The notes beneath the pieces are model-generated. The model was not told the origin of the DNA. It ran no database searches and saw only the letters and a program-made list of their open reading frames with translations. A stretch of 48,259 bases of DNA from NCBI GenBank assembly GCA_021802555.1, contig JAJZRU010000021.1, positions 1 to 48,259 of the forward strand, in the 5' to 3' direction. The DNA is from Pseudomonadota bacterium (GTDB taxonomy: Bacteria > Pseudomonadota > Gammaproteobacteria > Burkholderiales > Thiobacillaceae). Shown here piece by piece: positions 1 to 8,075 of the stretch. Position 1 is the stretch's first letter; every line of letters starts with the position of its first letter. The position numbers and the translations under genes are program-made.

Positions 1-35
1 GCGAGGGCTTCTTCCGGCATAATGCCGCGCTTCCC

Positions 36-126
36 GGAGAGGTGGATGAGTGGTTTAAGTCGCACGCCTGGAAAGCGTGTTTAGGGTCATACCCTAACGG
101 GGGTTCGAATCCCCCCCTCTCCGCCA
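36..126 (+). tRNA. tRNA-Ser (anticodon GGA)
   Basis: The 7-bp acceptor stem GGAGAGG pairs with CCTCTCC, followed by the discriminator G and an encoded CCA. The anticodon stem CACGC/GCGTG encloses the loop CTGGAAA, giving anticodon GGA. A long variable arm (TTAGGGTCATACCCTAA) and the T-loop GGTTCGAATCC mark a class II serine tRNA. It reads UCC/UCU codons. Confidence 0.97.
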
Positions 127-480
127 AATCAATCAGTTATGTTCTAAATTTCTCCAAGCTTTTTTCTGACGCGTAGTGTTGATGGGCTAAATCAACACAT
201 GGCGGGTGATGCTCGGCAGCCTCTCCATCGGTTGGGGTGGGGGCCATCAGGTGGATGGGATCATTGATGCCCGCCCGGCCGGCGCAAGTGCACGAGGCCT
301 CGTTTTTCCCGATGGTGCGGTGAAAATCGCCAACCTTGCCGGTCTGGATGGCGAATAACACGAGCAAGAAATTGACGCCTTCCGACCTCGCCGAGGGGTT
401 GGCTTCCGACGAGGCTATTGCGGCCTTCAGGGCCCGCTCCGCGGCGGGGCGGGCCCTGCGTCAGAGCGCAGGCAAGATTC
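127..480. other. Intergenic region between tRNA-Ser and cytochrome c; one inverted repeat
   Basis: I see no gene here that I can support. Short open frames exist on both strands but lack family resemblance and good ribosome-binding sites. The one clear structure is a perfect 8-bp inverted repeat, GTGTTGAT/ATCAACAC, at 176-198 with a 7-base loop. It has no T-run on either side, so it is not a classical terminator. It contains TTGAT and ATCAA, but spaced 7 rather than 4 bases apart, so it does not match an Fnr box. Confidence 0.5.
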
Positions 481-825
481 CTATTGAGCGAGGACCCATT
501 TCACCATCTCTATCGCCTCCGCTTTCGGCAGATGCGGATGCGCGGTCATGGGCGTGCCGCCCGTTTCCTTGTTCCAGTTTCCGTTGCCGCCCTTGATGAT
601 TTTGTTGGCCAAAGTGGCGACGGTGGACGCGGATGCCTTCAGGCCATGATAGCGCTTGGCTACATCCTTATACGCAGGGCCGAGCACTTGGTGGTCCACC
701 GCGTGGCACGTGAAGCAGTCGCTCCTGGCCATCATGTTCTTCACCTTGGGGTCCCCCGCCGCGTGCGAGAGGCCGGGCAGCGACAACAGGACGGCGGCAG
801 CGGCGACAAGGAATTTGGTATTCAT
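481..825 (-). CDS. Small class I cytochrome c (c551/c552 type), periplasmic
   Basis: A 114-residue precursor. A Sec signal peptide (hydrophobic core around residues 5-19) ends near HAA at 21-23. The mature part has one haem-binding motif CFTCH (C37, C40, H41) and a likely axial methionine, M93, in the motif TPM. This is the layout of monohaem electron carriers of about 90 residues that feed terminal reductases. The start is supported by AAGGAG six bases before the ATG. It lies downstream of the nos operon on the same strand, separated from it by about 340 bases, with an Fnr-like box upstream. A role as electron donor to nitrous oxide or nitrite reductase is inference from this context. Confidence 0.9.
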   Translation of the reverse strand: MNTKFLVAAAAVLLSLPGLSHAAGDPKVKNMMARSDCFTCHAVDHQVLGPAYKDVAKRYHGLKASASTVATLANKIIKGGNGNWNKETGGTPMTAHPHLPKAEAIEMVKWVLAQ

Positions 826-947
826 CGTAATCTCCTTAATGATATTGACTGAAGTACAGCAACCGAGACGCTGCCGTCCTCTTCCGGCGACGGAAACGTC
901 ATTCCACTACGACATTGAAAGTTTATGGGGCGGGGCCGGCAACGCCT

Positions 948-961
948 TTGACTTGTATCAA
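948..961 (-). promoter_or_regulatory. Fnr/Dnr-type box upstream of the cytochrome c gene
   Basis: The sequence TTGACTTGTATCAA matches TTGAT-N4-ATCAA at 9 of 10 specified positions. It lies about 125 bases before the cytochrome c start on the minus strand. Anaerobic or NO-dependent activation by a Crp/Fnr-family protein is inferred. Confidence 0.5.
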
Positions 962-1165
962 GCTTGCCGGGGCCAGGCCGGCGTCGGAGCCGCCTGGAGC
1001 AGGCGGCGTCCATCGCTGATTTTTTAAACGGCGCGTCTTTCCCGCAGCGCTCACGGTTTCAGGCCTCGCGTCTTCAAATGCGGGCGTCCGCTCTTCCGGC
1101 GGATCGAACGCCGACATGCCTCCGGTTTTGAAGATGATCGGGGTGCCCGCTGCGGAAAACATATC
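962..1165. other. Intergenic region after the nos operon, with a GC-rich hairpin at 989-1007
   Basis: GCCGCCTG-GAG-CAGGCGGC forms a perfect 8-bp stem with a 3-base loop. The nearest T-run is 13 bases downstream on the plus strand, so it is not a textbook terminator. It may end or stabilise the long minus-strand nos transcript. No gene that I can support lies here. Confidence 0.4.
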
Positions 1166-1576
1166 CTAGCTTTTCCGCAGGACGGTTTGGGCATGGCAGC
1201 ATGGCTGCTCAAGCGCAGCAGCGGCTTGGTGCAGCAAGGGATCTTGCAGAATCGCGTCGAGCAGGCGGCGTACATTCGTCCACGGTGCTTGGCCCGGTGT
1301 GGTCAGGGGGTCCGCCTTCACCATGCCGTCGGCCGCATGGAAATGGTTGGGGAAGGTCGCGAGGCCTAAGTGAGTGGGCGCAGTGTCAATTCGAAGCAAG
1401 GCGCCGCGCCATAGCCATTGCGCGGAATATTCGTCGGCATTCAGGTATCGCAATTCGACGGCCAGCCCGTTGACGAACCTGGCCGTCAGGGCATCCTGGG
1501 AAAGCGACAGGGGCGCCGCGAGCCGGTCTGCATATTGCGCTTCGATCTTGTCCTTCAATTCAAAATGCAGCAGCAT
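1166..1576 (-). CDS. DUF6516 / TumE-like protein (putative toxin-like partner)
   Basis: A 136-residue protein. The segment with RIDTAP, LATFPNHFHAADG and the following acidic/helical tail resembles the DUF6516 family, whose typical core reads WDNAPHHP...TFPHHxH. Members of this and the related TumE family are described as toxin components of two-gene systems. The partner is the 87-residue gene just upstream (3-base gap), and AAGGAG sits at the end of that gene. Unusually, the pair directly follows nosL and would be co-transcribed with the nos operon. A toxin role is inferred from the family only. It could instead be a domesticated regulator or accessory protein. Confidence 0.55.
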   Translation of the reverse strand: MLLHFELKDKIEAQYADRLAAPLSLSQDALTARFVNGLAVELRYLNADEYSAQWLWRGALLRIDTAPTHLGLATFPNHFHAADGMVKADPLTTPGQAPWTNVRRLLDAILQDPLLHQAAAALEQPCCHAQTVLRKS

Positions 1577-1579
1577 GAC

Positions 1580-1843
1580 TCACAGCTCCTTCAGATATTC
1601 CTTCAAGTCGTCGCGGATCGCATCCCGGGCCATCGCCAGCTGCCGCATGCTTAAATAGTCTTCGTAGGCGGGGTGTTCTTCCAGAGATCCGTCACGGATG
1701 CATTTTTCGATCTGCGCCTCATCTTCCACGCCGTAGTCTTGCAGCAGCTTCCTTCGGCTCTCCCGCAGTTCGAACATGAGCTTGGTCAGGCGGTCGATTG
1801 ATTCAGCGTCTTCGGCGGAAATGCCTGCAAAGAAATTCGTCAT
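1580..1843 (-). CDS. Small helical protein paired with the DUF6516 gene (putative antitoxin-like)
   Basis: An 87-residue, charged and almost wholly helical protein with the segment EEHPAYEDYLSMRQL, of a kind I associate with genes paired to DUF6516 proteins. It has no clear DNA-binding motif. Its ATG follows the nosL stop codon by only 2 bases, and AGAGGA overlaps the end of nosL, so it should be translationally coupled to nosL. The downstream DUF6516 gene starts 3 bases after its stop. Function is unknown; an antitoxin role is inferred from gene order. Confidence 0.6.
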   Translation of the reverse strand: MTNFFAGISAEDAESIDRLTKLMFELRESRRKLLQDYGVEDEAQIEKCIRDGSLEEHPAYEDYLSMRQLAMARDAIRDDLKEYLKEL

Positions 1844-1845
1844 CT

Positions 1846-2385
1846 TTACATCCTCTCGTCGCGTACCACTCCCCCGTCAAGGGTGACCATTTCCGAGGTA
1901 ATCTGGCTGAAACTCAACACCTTTCCGCCGTGTTTTTTCGAGAAGGCATCGGCATCGCTCAAGCGTGCGAACGACGCCAATGTGGGGCCCATGCTCCCGG
2001 GCATATCGCTGCCCAAAACGTAGTAGGCCCGCTTGGCATCGATCCAGTGCCCTTTCGGCGTTTTCCAGTCGGCCTGCCCCATGTCCTGCGTGAATATCGC
2101 CGTAATACGCCTCTGCTGCTCCGGTTTCAGATAAACGGAGAACATCTCCATCGTGTCGCAGAAGAAATCCGTTTCCCCGTCGCCATAATGGATTTGCGCC
2201 TTCGGCCCCGGAAAATCCAAGAGCGACATCCCGTCCAGCGCGCATGTCGTCTGCCGGTTCGGTTCCAGTGCCTGCACGGGTTTTCCCGCCTTGTCGCAGC
2301 CCAACGCGGAAATTAGAAGGATCACCGAGAATGCCGCCAACCCGGCCCGCCCCCAGCCCCTCGGCCGCGCAAATATCGTCTTCAT
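1846..2385 (-). CDS. nosL: NosL, copper-binding accessory lipoprotein
   Basis: A 179-residue protein that supplies Cu(I) for assembly of the NosZ copper centres in the periplasm. It starts with a signal sequence ending in a lipobox-like ISALGC, so it is probably anchored to a membrane. Family hallmarks are the CALDGM motif with a following Asp/Phe/Pro stretch and FFCDTMEMF, which carry the Cys and Met copper ligands. The chosen start (MKTIF) overlaps the nosY stop as ATGA. A longer upstream frame exists but lies inside nosY. It is the last recognised nos gene before the DUF6516 pair. Confidence 0.92.
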   Translation of the reverse strand: MKTIFARPRGWGRAGLAAFSVILLISALGCDKAGKPVQALEPNRQTTCALDGMSLLDFPGPKAQIHYGDGETDFFCDTMEMFSVYLKPEQQRRITAIFTQDMGQADWKTPKGHWIDAKRAYYVLGSDMPGSMGPTLASFARLSDADAFSKKHGGKVLSFSQITSEMVTLDGGVVRDERM

Positions 2386-3200
2386 TTGAACCTCCAAGTC
2401 GCCACCGCCAGCGGCACCCCGATCCACAACACCATGACGGAGCCCAGCAGCCATGGTTCAGCCAGCGTCGGCGGAAACACCGTCGCCAGCCCATAGAGCG
2501 TCTTTACTTCCGCCATCCCGAAAATGTTGAAGATGCGAAAAACATCCGCCGGGTTGAGGAGCAGCAGGATCGGGAATATTCCGCTGCCGATGCGGCCCCC
2601 GCTGCCCACCAACATTCCGAGCAGCACCAAGTCGTATACCAGCACGAAAAAGAACCATACCGCGATGGCGAGACCGCCGGCCCGCGCCCGATCGGCGGCC
2701 GCCACGGAGATCAGGATTGCGATGCTCAGGAAGGCCATGCCCATCAGGATGGCGCTTAAAGTGAACTCGAAGTAATGATAGAGCCCGCCCAGATCGAGCT
2801 GGTAAGACAAGAGCAATCCGACCAGGCCGAACCCGGCCAGTGTTGAAAAGGCCAGTGCGGCGGAAAGGCCGGCGAACTTTCCCAGCAGCAGTTCAAGCCG
2901 GGTCATCGGCATGGACAGCAGGAGATCCAGCGATCCCCGTTCGCGTTCGCCGACGATGGCATCGAAACCGAGAATCAGGGCGATCAACGGAACAAGGTAA
3001 ATAACCAGGCTCACCAGGCTTGCGATGGTGACGTCGATTCCCTTGAAGCCTATCCCGCCTTGCTGCGCCGCCCCGAAATAGGCAATGGCCAGGGCAAACG
3101 CGGTAAATACGGCCGCCACGGCGAACACCCATCGGTTGCGTATGCGGTCCCAAAATTCCTTTGCCGCGATCACGCCGATTTGCCGGAATCCGATTCTCAT
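2382..3200 (-). CDS. nosY: NosY, ABC-2 type permease of the Nos assembly transporter
   Basis: A 272-residue membrane protein with about six hydrophobic segments (near residues 25-45, 62-85, 110-130, 140-165, 175-200 and 245-268). The cytoplasmic motif VGERERGSLDLLLSMPMTR is typical of ABC-2 permeases. With NosF it forms the transporter that works with NosD in maturing the CuZ site of NosZ. The start overlaps the nosF stop (ATGA) and the stop overlaps nosL, so translation is coupled. Confidence 0.93.
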   Translation of the reverse strand: MRIGFRQIGVIAAKEFWDRIRNRWVFAVAAVFTAFALAIAYFGAAQQGGIGFKGIDVTIASLVSLVIYLVPLIALILGFDAIVGERERGSLDLLLSMPMTRLELLLGKFAGLSAALAFSTLAGFGLVGLLLSYQLDLGGLYHYFEFTLSAILMGMAFLSIAILISVAAADRARAGGLAIAVWFFFVLVYDLVLLGMLVGSGGRIGSGIFPILLLLNPADVFRIFNIFGMAEVKTLYGLATVFPPTLAEPWLLGSVMVLWIGVPLAVATWRFK

Positions 3201-4156
3201 AGCCGTCCTTCTTTCTCGGCCGATTCCATGCGCCCCCCTGCGTTCTCTTGCCCGTATCCGAGGAAGACGTCCTCCAGGGTGGGCTCCCTGATCTGAATGT
3301 CGACGACGGCGGGCAGTGAAGCGAGCGCCCGCAGCGCTTCCATTTTTCGCTGCCGTGCGCAGCGGGCGGAGATCATGCCGTCGCCACCGTTCACCTCCGT
3401 CGCCCCGGCTTGCCGCAGCAGGCGCCGCACGGTATCCGCGTCGCCGCCCCGCAAATCGATCTGCAGCCGGAGCGGGATGTCGGCTCGCTCGCGTAAAGAC
3501 TGCATCGTGCCCAAGGCGTCTATCCTGCCCATCTTCATGATCGCCAATCGATCCACCCGCTCCTGGATCTCCGCCAGGATGTGGGAAGTCAGGATCACCG
3601 TCGTTCCCTGGGTACGCATTGCGTCCAGGATGCGGTAGAAATCCCGGATGCCCTCGGGGTCGAGGCCGGTGGTCGGCTCGTCCAGGAACAGGATTTTCGG
3701 ATTGCCCAGCATGGCCTGGGCAAAGCCCAGACGCTGGCGCATGCCTTTCGAATAGCCATGCACCCGCCGCCGGGCTGCATGACAGAGGCCGACCTTATCG
3801 AGCAGGGGGAGGCACGCGTTCCTGTCCGCTCCCTTCAGGTCGGCGAAGAAGCGCAGCGTCTCCAGGCCCGTCAGGTGGTCGTAGAACGCCACGTTCTCCG
3901 GCAGATAGCCGATCGACCGGCGTATCTGGCGGAACGCCTCTCCGGCCGGCGGCCGCCCGTCGATGCGGATTTCCCCTGAGGTCGGGGACAGCAGACCCAG
4001 CATCATCTTGAACAAGGTGCTCTTGCCTGCGCCGTTGTGCCCGATCAGGCCGAAGATCTCGCCTTTTTCCACCGCCAGGTCGACGCCGTCCACCGCTCGG
4101 ATCTCGCCGAAGCGCTTGACGGTCTGCCGTGTTTCAATGATCGCCGCGCTTGCCAA
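3197..4156 (-). CDS. nosF: NosF, ABC transporter ATPase
   Basis: A 319-residue ATPase. Walker A is GHNGAGKS (about residues 38-45), the signature is YSKGMRQR, Walker B is ILFLDEPTTGLDPE, and the switch His lies in LTSHI. It energises the NosFY transporter needed for copper-sulfur cluster assembly in NosZ. The start is a TTG preceded by GGAG at 8 bases, and it lies inside the last 23 bases of nosD. The stop overlaps nosY. Confidence 0.94.
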   Translation of the reverse strand: MASAAIIETRQTVKRFGEIRAVDGVDLAVEKGEIFGLIGHNGAGKSTLFKMMLGLLSPTSGEIRIDGRPPAGEAFRQIRRSIGYLPENVAFYDHLTGLETLRFFADLKGADRNACLPLLDKVGLCHAARRRVHGYSKGMRQRLGFAQAMLGNPKILFLDEPTTGLDPEGIRDFYRILDAMRTQGTTVILTSHILAEIQERVDRLAIMKMGRIDALGTMQSLRERADIPLRLQIDLRGGDADTVRRLLRQAGATEVNGGDGMISARCARQRKMEALRALASLPAVVDIQIREPTLEDVFLGYGQENAGGRMESAEKEGRL

Positions 4157-5360
4157 TCCAGTTTCTCCAGTCGGAATGATGCGGGCGCATGCGGGGGTGC
4201 CTGTCCACCACGCTGGGTGCTCGCAGGACGGGGAATTGGGCCGCGACCAGGTGCAAGGTCTGCACGGAAGGGCTGTCGAGCAACAGCTTCATCAGCGGGT
4301 AGCGCCATGTCAGCCGATCCACCACGTCGTTGGCCTCGTAAAAGATGTCGCCGACGCCGTCGCCGTCCTTGTCCCAGCCGGCGTAGTTGCTCCAGTAGTT
4401 GCCGTCCCAGTATTCGTCCTTTGCCCCGACATACTTGATCTGGTCCCGGTTCTGGATGAAGTCGTTGTCCTCCACCCAGTTGTGGGTGGAGCCCGCCCAC
4501 AAATGCACGCCAACGCGGTTGTCGATCACCAGGTTGTTTCGAATGGTGTTGTATTCCGCGTCGTAGATGAAGAATCCCCTCATATTTCCGGACACCACAT
4601 TGTTTTCGACCACGGAATCCGTCAACGTGCGAAGCATGATGCCGTGGTCGGAATTGCCCCAGGCCTTGTTGTTGCGCACCACCTGATCGCGTACTTCCAT
4701 CAAGGCGAGCCCTCCCCGGTTGAGATAGGATTCGTTGTCCTCCCAGAGGTTGTGGTAGGAATTCATGTAATGAGTGCCGTAGCGCAGATGATGTATCTTG
4801 TTTCCCCGGAATACGGCATGATGGGATACGTCCACATAGATGCCGTCGCGCGCGAAGCTGATGTCGTTGTCGATGATTTGCGCCCGCAGCGTGTTGTAAA
4901 GCTGAATGCCGTTGCCCCGCTGCGACGACAGGAAATCCCGCTTGCCGGTGATCAGGTTGCCGACGATACGGATATCCTTGACGCCTTCCAGCCACATGCC
5001 GAATAGTGTGTACGCAAGGACGTTGTCTCGGATGACGGCCCGGTCGGCGCCGGGTTCGACATATACCCCGGCGTTCTGGGCGGTCAGGTCCGCTCCGCTG
5101 TCCCGGATGATGAAGCCTTCGATGGCCGCGTCCGGCGCCTTGACCCGGATCACGTCGCCCTTGTTGTCGCCGCTTACCGTAGGCCGGTCGAGGCCCCGTA
5201 GCGTCAGCGGCTTGTCAATCACGATATGCTCGGTATACAGACCGCGTTCCACGCTGACCGTCTCCCCCGCCCGCGCTGCGCGAACCGCCTCGGCAATGGA
5301 TTCCCCGGGGCGCACGAGATGCGTCCGGCTGATGGGTTCAACCATATCCATGTTCGGCAA
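4134..5360 (-). CDS. nosD: NosD, parallel beta-helix protein for CuZ maturation (no visible signal peptide)
   Basis: A 408-residue protein built of right-handed beta-helix (PbH1/CASH) repeats: recurring N-N-x-I/V motifs from about residue 85 to 330, with DGDGVGD near the end. NosD normally sits in the periplasm and helps insert the copper-sulfur centre of NosZ. Here the frame opens with a TTG (or ATGs 9 and 15 bases later) inside the upstream membrane-protein gene, and an in-frame TAA lies six codons before the TTG. No Sec or Tat signal peptide can therefore be encoded in this frame. Either export differs in this lineage or an indel has removed the leader. Confidence 0.9.
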   Translation of the reverse strand: MPNMDMVEPISRTHLVRPGESIAEAVRAARAGETVSVERGLYTEHIVIDKPLTLRGLDRPTVSGDNKGDVIRVKAPDAAIEGFIIRDSGADLTAQNAGVYVEPGADRAVIRDNVLAYTLFGMWLEGVKDIRIVGNLITGKRDFLSSQRGNGIQLYNTLRAQIIDNDISFARDGIYVDVSHHAVFRGNKIHHLRYGTHYMNSYHNLWEDNESYLNRGGLALMEVRDQVVRNNKAWGNSDHGIMLRTLTDSVVENNVVSGNMRGFFIYDAEYNTIRNNLVIDNRVGVHLWAGSTHNWVEDNDFIQNRDQIKYVGAKDEYWDGNYWSNYAGWDKDGDGVGDIFYEANDVVDRLTWRYPLMKLLLDSPSVQTLHLVAAQFPVLRAPSVVDRHPRMRPHHSDWRNWIGKRGDH

Positions 5361-5781
5361 GCGCCTCGAAAAGCTTTACTGCCAGAAATAGCCCCGCCCC
5401 GATCAGTAGGTTCTTCGTGGCGACATAGAAAACAACATCCGGCAGGTCCGCCGGGCGCCGCTTGCGCGTTCCCCAGAACCCCTCCCAGACCCACGGTTTG
5501 CAGCGCCGACGGCACAGCACTTCGTAGACGCTCCATCCCACCCACCAGGCGATGACGGCCGTCGCGCGCAGCCGCCCCGCCGCCGCAAGGAGCCAGGCAA
5601 CTGTCACGACCACGGCGAAGCCGATCCCCAGCGCCCGGAATCCGGCCCTCCGGGCGAGAAACTGCGGCCCCCAGGGGATGAGATGGTCAATGATCTCCTC
5701 GCGCAGCCGTCTCCCCGGCGGCGCATGCTGACTGTCGCCGGTTTCCGGCTCCGCCACTTTCACACCGCGCAGCTTTCCCAT
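5338..5781 (-). CDS. Small membrane protein of the nos operon, unrecognised
   Basis: A 147-residue protein with two central hydrophobic segments (about residues 47-65 and 70-85) and a third near the C-terminus (about 113-135), separated by a basic, Trp-rich loop (KPWVWEGFWGTRKRR). I do not recognise a family. It starts just after the nosR stop (tight spacing) and overlaps the nosD start by 23 bases, so it is embedded in the nos operon and likely translated with it. A membrane role beside NosR, such as electron transfer or export of NosD, would fit the context but is speculation. Confidence 0.7.
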   Translation of the reverse strand: MGKLRGVKVAEPETGDSQHAPPGRRLREEIIDHLIPWGPQFLARRAGFRALGIGFAVVVTVAWLLAAAGRLRATAVIAWWVGWSVYEVLCRRRCKPWVWEGFWGTRKRRPADLPDVVFYVATKNLLIGAGLFLAVKLFEALAEHGYG

Positions 5782-5782
5782 T

Positions 5783-7999
5783 TCAGAGGCCTCCTCCCGG
5801 CTGTCGATTGACGGACCGTCGAACCTCGATTCCCTCCACGGGGACGAAATAACCGTCTCCCGTGATAGGGGTCAGCGGCAATCCCTGTTTTCCCCGCCTC
5901 TTGCGCTCCTTTGCCAGGGGAGGGCAGGCGCGGTCGTCGTAGTACATCACCAGGCAATCCAGACACAGGAGGCATTCTCTCTGGTCGATGTTGCCTGCGG
6001 CATCAATGGCAAGCGATCCGCACCCTTGGGCGCAGGCATGGCAAGTCCGGCATTCCGCCTTGCGTTTGAGCCCAAAAAAACGGAAGGTGGAGGGGATCGC
6101 CAGCGATGCGCCGAGCGGGCACAAATACTTGCAGAACGGCCGCTCCATGAACAGCGAGGCTGCGAACAGCACGACCCAGTACAGGACGAAGGGCCAGGAG
6201 CGATTCCACACCCCTACCAGGAAGGTGGTCTTGAAAGGCTCCACCTCGGCCATTTTTTCCGCCACGCCCATGGAATGGAATGAAACCGCCAGCAGCACAG
6301 CGAATACGCCGTACTTGATCCACTTCAGCTTGTCGTGCAGCCGCTTGTCCAACTGGAACTGGAAGCGTTTTAGTCCCAGCGCGCCTGCCACCTTGTAGGC
6401 GAGCGCCGTTACCGCACCGTATGGGCAGAGCCATCCGCAGAACAGGCCGCGCCCCCAGACGAACACCGTGATGATGATGAACCACCAGAATACGAAGATG
6501 AATGGATCGGAGAGAAAGAGCTCCCATTGCCAGTGGTACAACAACGAATGGAACCATGTGAGCACCTGGGTGATGCTGGGCTGCGCCATCGCGTAAAAGC
6601 CTACGAAACCCGCGCTCGTGGCCCAGAAGAAATACTTCGGCACCGACACCCAGCGCCTGTTCTTGTGGTTGGCGCGCCGCGCCAGTTTGTCGCGCATGGC
6701 GTAGACCGAGGCACCCGCCCCCAGCAGCAGGGCGAACGCGGCCAGCTCCAGGCTCCTGGCTTTCCATACCCGCGCCCACACGGCTTCCGGCCGCTTCACC
6801 TTAGGTCTGCCCCCCACCAGGTAATGCGCCGGCAGCCAGTATTCCTTTTCAAAATTGGCGAAGGTCTTGGTATCGGTTTCCTTGTCCAGCTTGTTGGCCA
6901 GAAACACAAGCTTCCACGGATAGGCGGCGCTGAAATTCCGGCTGTGAAGAACGAAGATGCCCGACTGGCTGAAGGAGGGCGTTCCCTGTGCCCGAACGCC
7001 GTAGAGATTTTGGTAATTGGTGTCGCGGAACGTGAAGGTGTCCATTCCCTGCCTGACCTGGATGCGATCGAACATCCCTCCGCGCACGAAGGCCGATCCC
7101 TTGAAGGACGCCGTTCCGTTGCCGACGATGAAGATGGCGTGGTCGCCGGGCTTCAGCTCCGCCATCAGACGCCGGTAGTCCGCATCGCCCAGGATACTGC
7201 GCCCGACGGTGGGAACATTGAGGTATCCGAAATACAGGTCGATATAAGGCTGATCGGAGCTCTTCATGCCAACCTCCCCGGCCTGCACCGTCAATCTCCG
7301 GATGCTCCCGTCCTTGATCAGCGCATCCCAGTCCAGGCGCTTCGAGGCGGAAGTAAAACTTGCCTGGGGCTTCGGAACCGCCTTGATAATGCCGACCTCG
7401 CGCGCAATATCATAAGCGCAGCGAGAAACGACCTGGTTCTCGGAGATGACGGTCACAGTGGCCCCGCTGATGGCGTCCATGCCTACATAGTTTTCCTCTC
7501 CGCTCGCCTTGCCGATCTCGAATCGGCTCCCGGCGAATTTGCCGACGTATTGGCGGACGAAATCAACCAGCTTGGATTCCGGGATGCCCACCAGAAGAAT
7601 CGGCTCGCTGTGCTTCAGGACTCGAACGCCGGTGATCACCCCTTTGCGGTCCATGCCGATGAGCGTGACGATGGGCTTGCCGGAATAGCCTGGGATGCCC
7701 ACGATGTCGGTGGACAGGAAAACGTAGCCAATCAGCTCGTTTTTTCCGCCGTGGGTCCGGTACGCCTCGACGTAGCTTGGGTTGCCCTTGCGGTTCGAAA
7801 AGCTGTCGGCCTCGATGACCTCCCCGCAGGGCGCGTAAGTGCACAAGTCCGGGGCGCTCGAAATCTGCTGCGGCAGCTCCGCCGAGTACAGGGAGGCATG
7901 GGCACCCGCAGATGCGCCCAGCAAGGCGCACGCCAATAACGCCCAGCGGCATGCCCTCCCCATCTTTTCACGCCAACCCCCGTGCGCGAGATGTTTCAA
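5783..7999 (-). CDS. nosR: NosR, membrane iron-sulfur flavoprotein for N2O reduction
   Basis: A 738-residue protein. The order is: signal peptide, periplasmic FMN-binding domain with the flavinylation motif DAISGATVT (about residues 175-183), several transmembrane segments, two CxxxCP motifs (CGWLCP and CKYLCP) and a polyferredoxin-like end (CRTCHACAQGC and CLLCLDCL). NosR passes electrons to NosZ and is needed for its activity in vivo. A TTG start (7999) is preceded by GGAGG; an ATG at 7963 is an alternative that also keeps the signal peptide. It lies 76 bases after nosZ, in the same operon. Confidence 0.94.
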   Translation of the reverse strand: MKHLAHGGWREKMGRACRWALLACALLGASAGAHASLYSAELPQQISSAPDLCTYAPCGEVIEADSFSNRKGNPSYVEAYRTHGGKNELIGYVFLSTDIVGIPGYSGKPIVTLIGMDRKGVITGVRVLKHSEPILLVGIPESKLVDFVRQYVGKFAGSRFEIGKASGEENYVGMDAISGATVTVISENQVVSRCAYDIAREVGIIKAVPKPQASFTSASKRLDWDALIKDGSIRRLTVQAGEVGMKSSDQPYIDLYFGYLNVPTVGRSILGDADYRRLMAELKPGDHAIFIVGNGTASFKGSAFVRGGMFDRIQVRQGMDTFTFRDTNYQNLYGVRAQGTPSFSQSGIFVLHSRNFSAAYPWKLVFLANKLDKETDTKTFANFEKEYWLPAHYLVGGRPKVKRPEAVWARVWKARSLELAAFALLLGAGASVYAMRDKLARRANHKNRRWVSVPKYFFWATSAGFVGFYAMAQPSITQVLTWFHSLLYHWQWELFLSDPFIFVFWWFIIITVFVWGRGLFCGWLCPYGAVTALAYKVAGALGLKRFQFQLDKRLHDKLKWIKYGVFAVLLAVSFHSMGVAEKMAEVEPFKTTFLVGVWNRSWPFVLYWVVLFAASLFMERPFCKYLCPLGASLAIPSTFRFFGLKRKAECRTCHACAQGCGSLAIDAAGNIDQRECLLCLDCLVMYYDDRACPPLAKERKRRGKQGLPLTPITGDGYFVPVEGIEVRRSVNRQPGGGL

Positions 8000-8075
8000 A
8001 TGCCCTCCAGTCGAAAGTGGCGATATGTCGGCGAGGCCGCCGCAGCGGAACGGCCAGGCAATCGTTTTCTTTCGG

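Noticed and set aside
176-198. Inverted repeat with TTGAT and ATCAA as a possible Fnr box
   Set aside because: The half-sites are 7 bases apart instead of 4.
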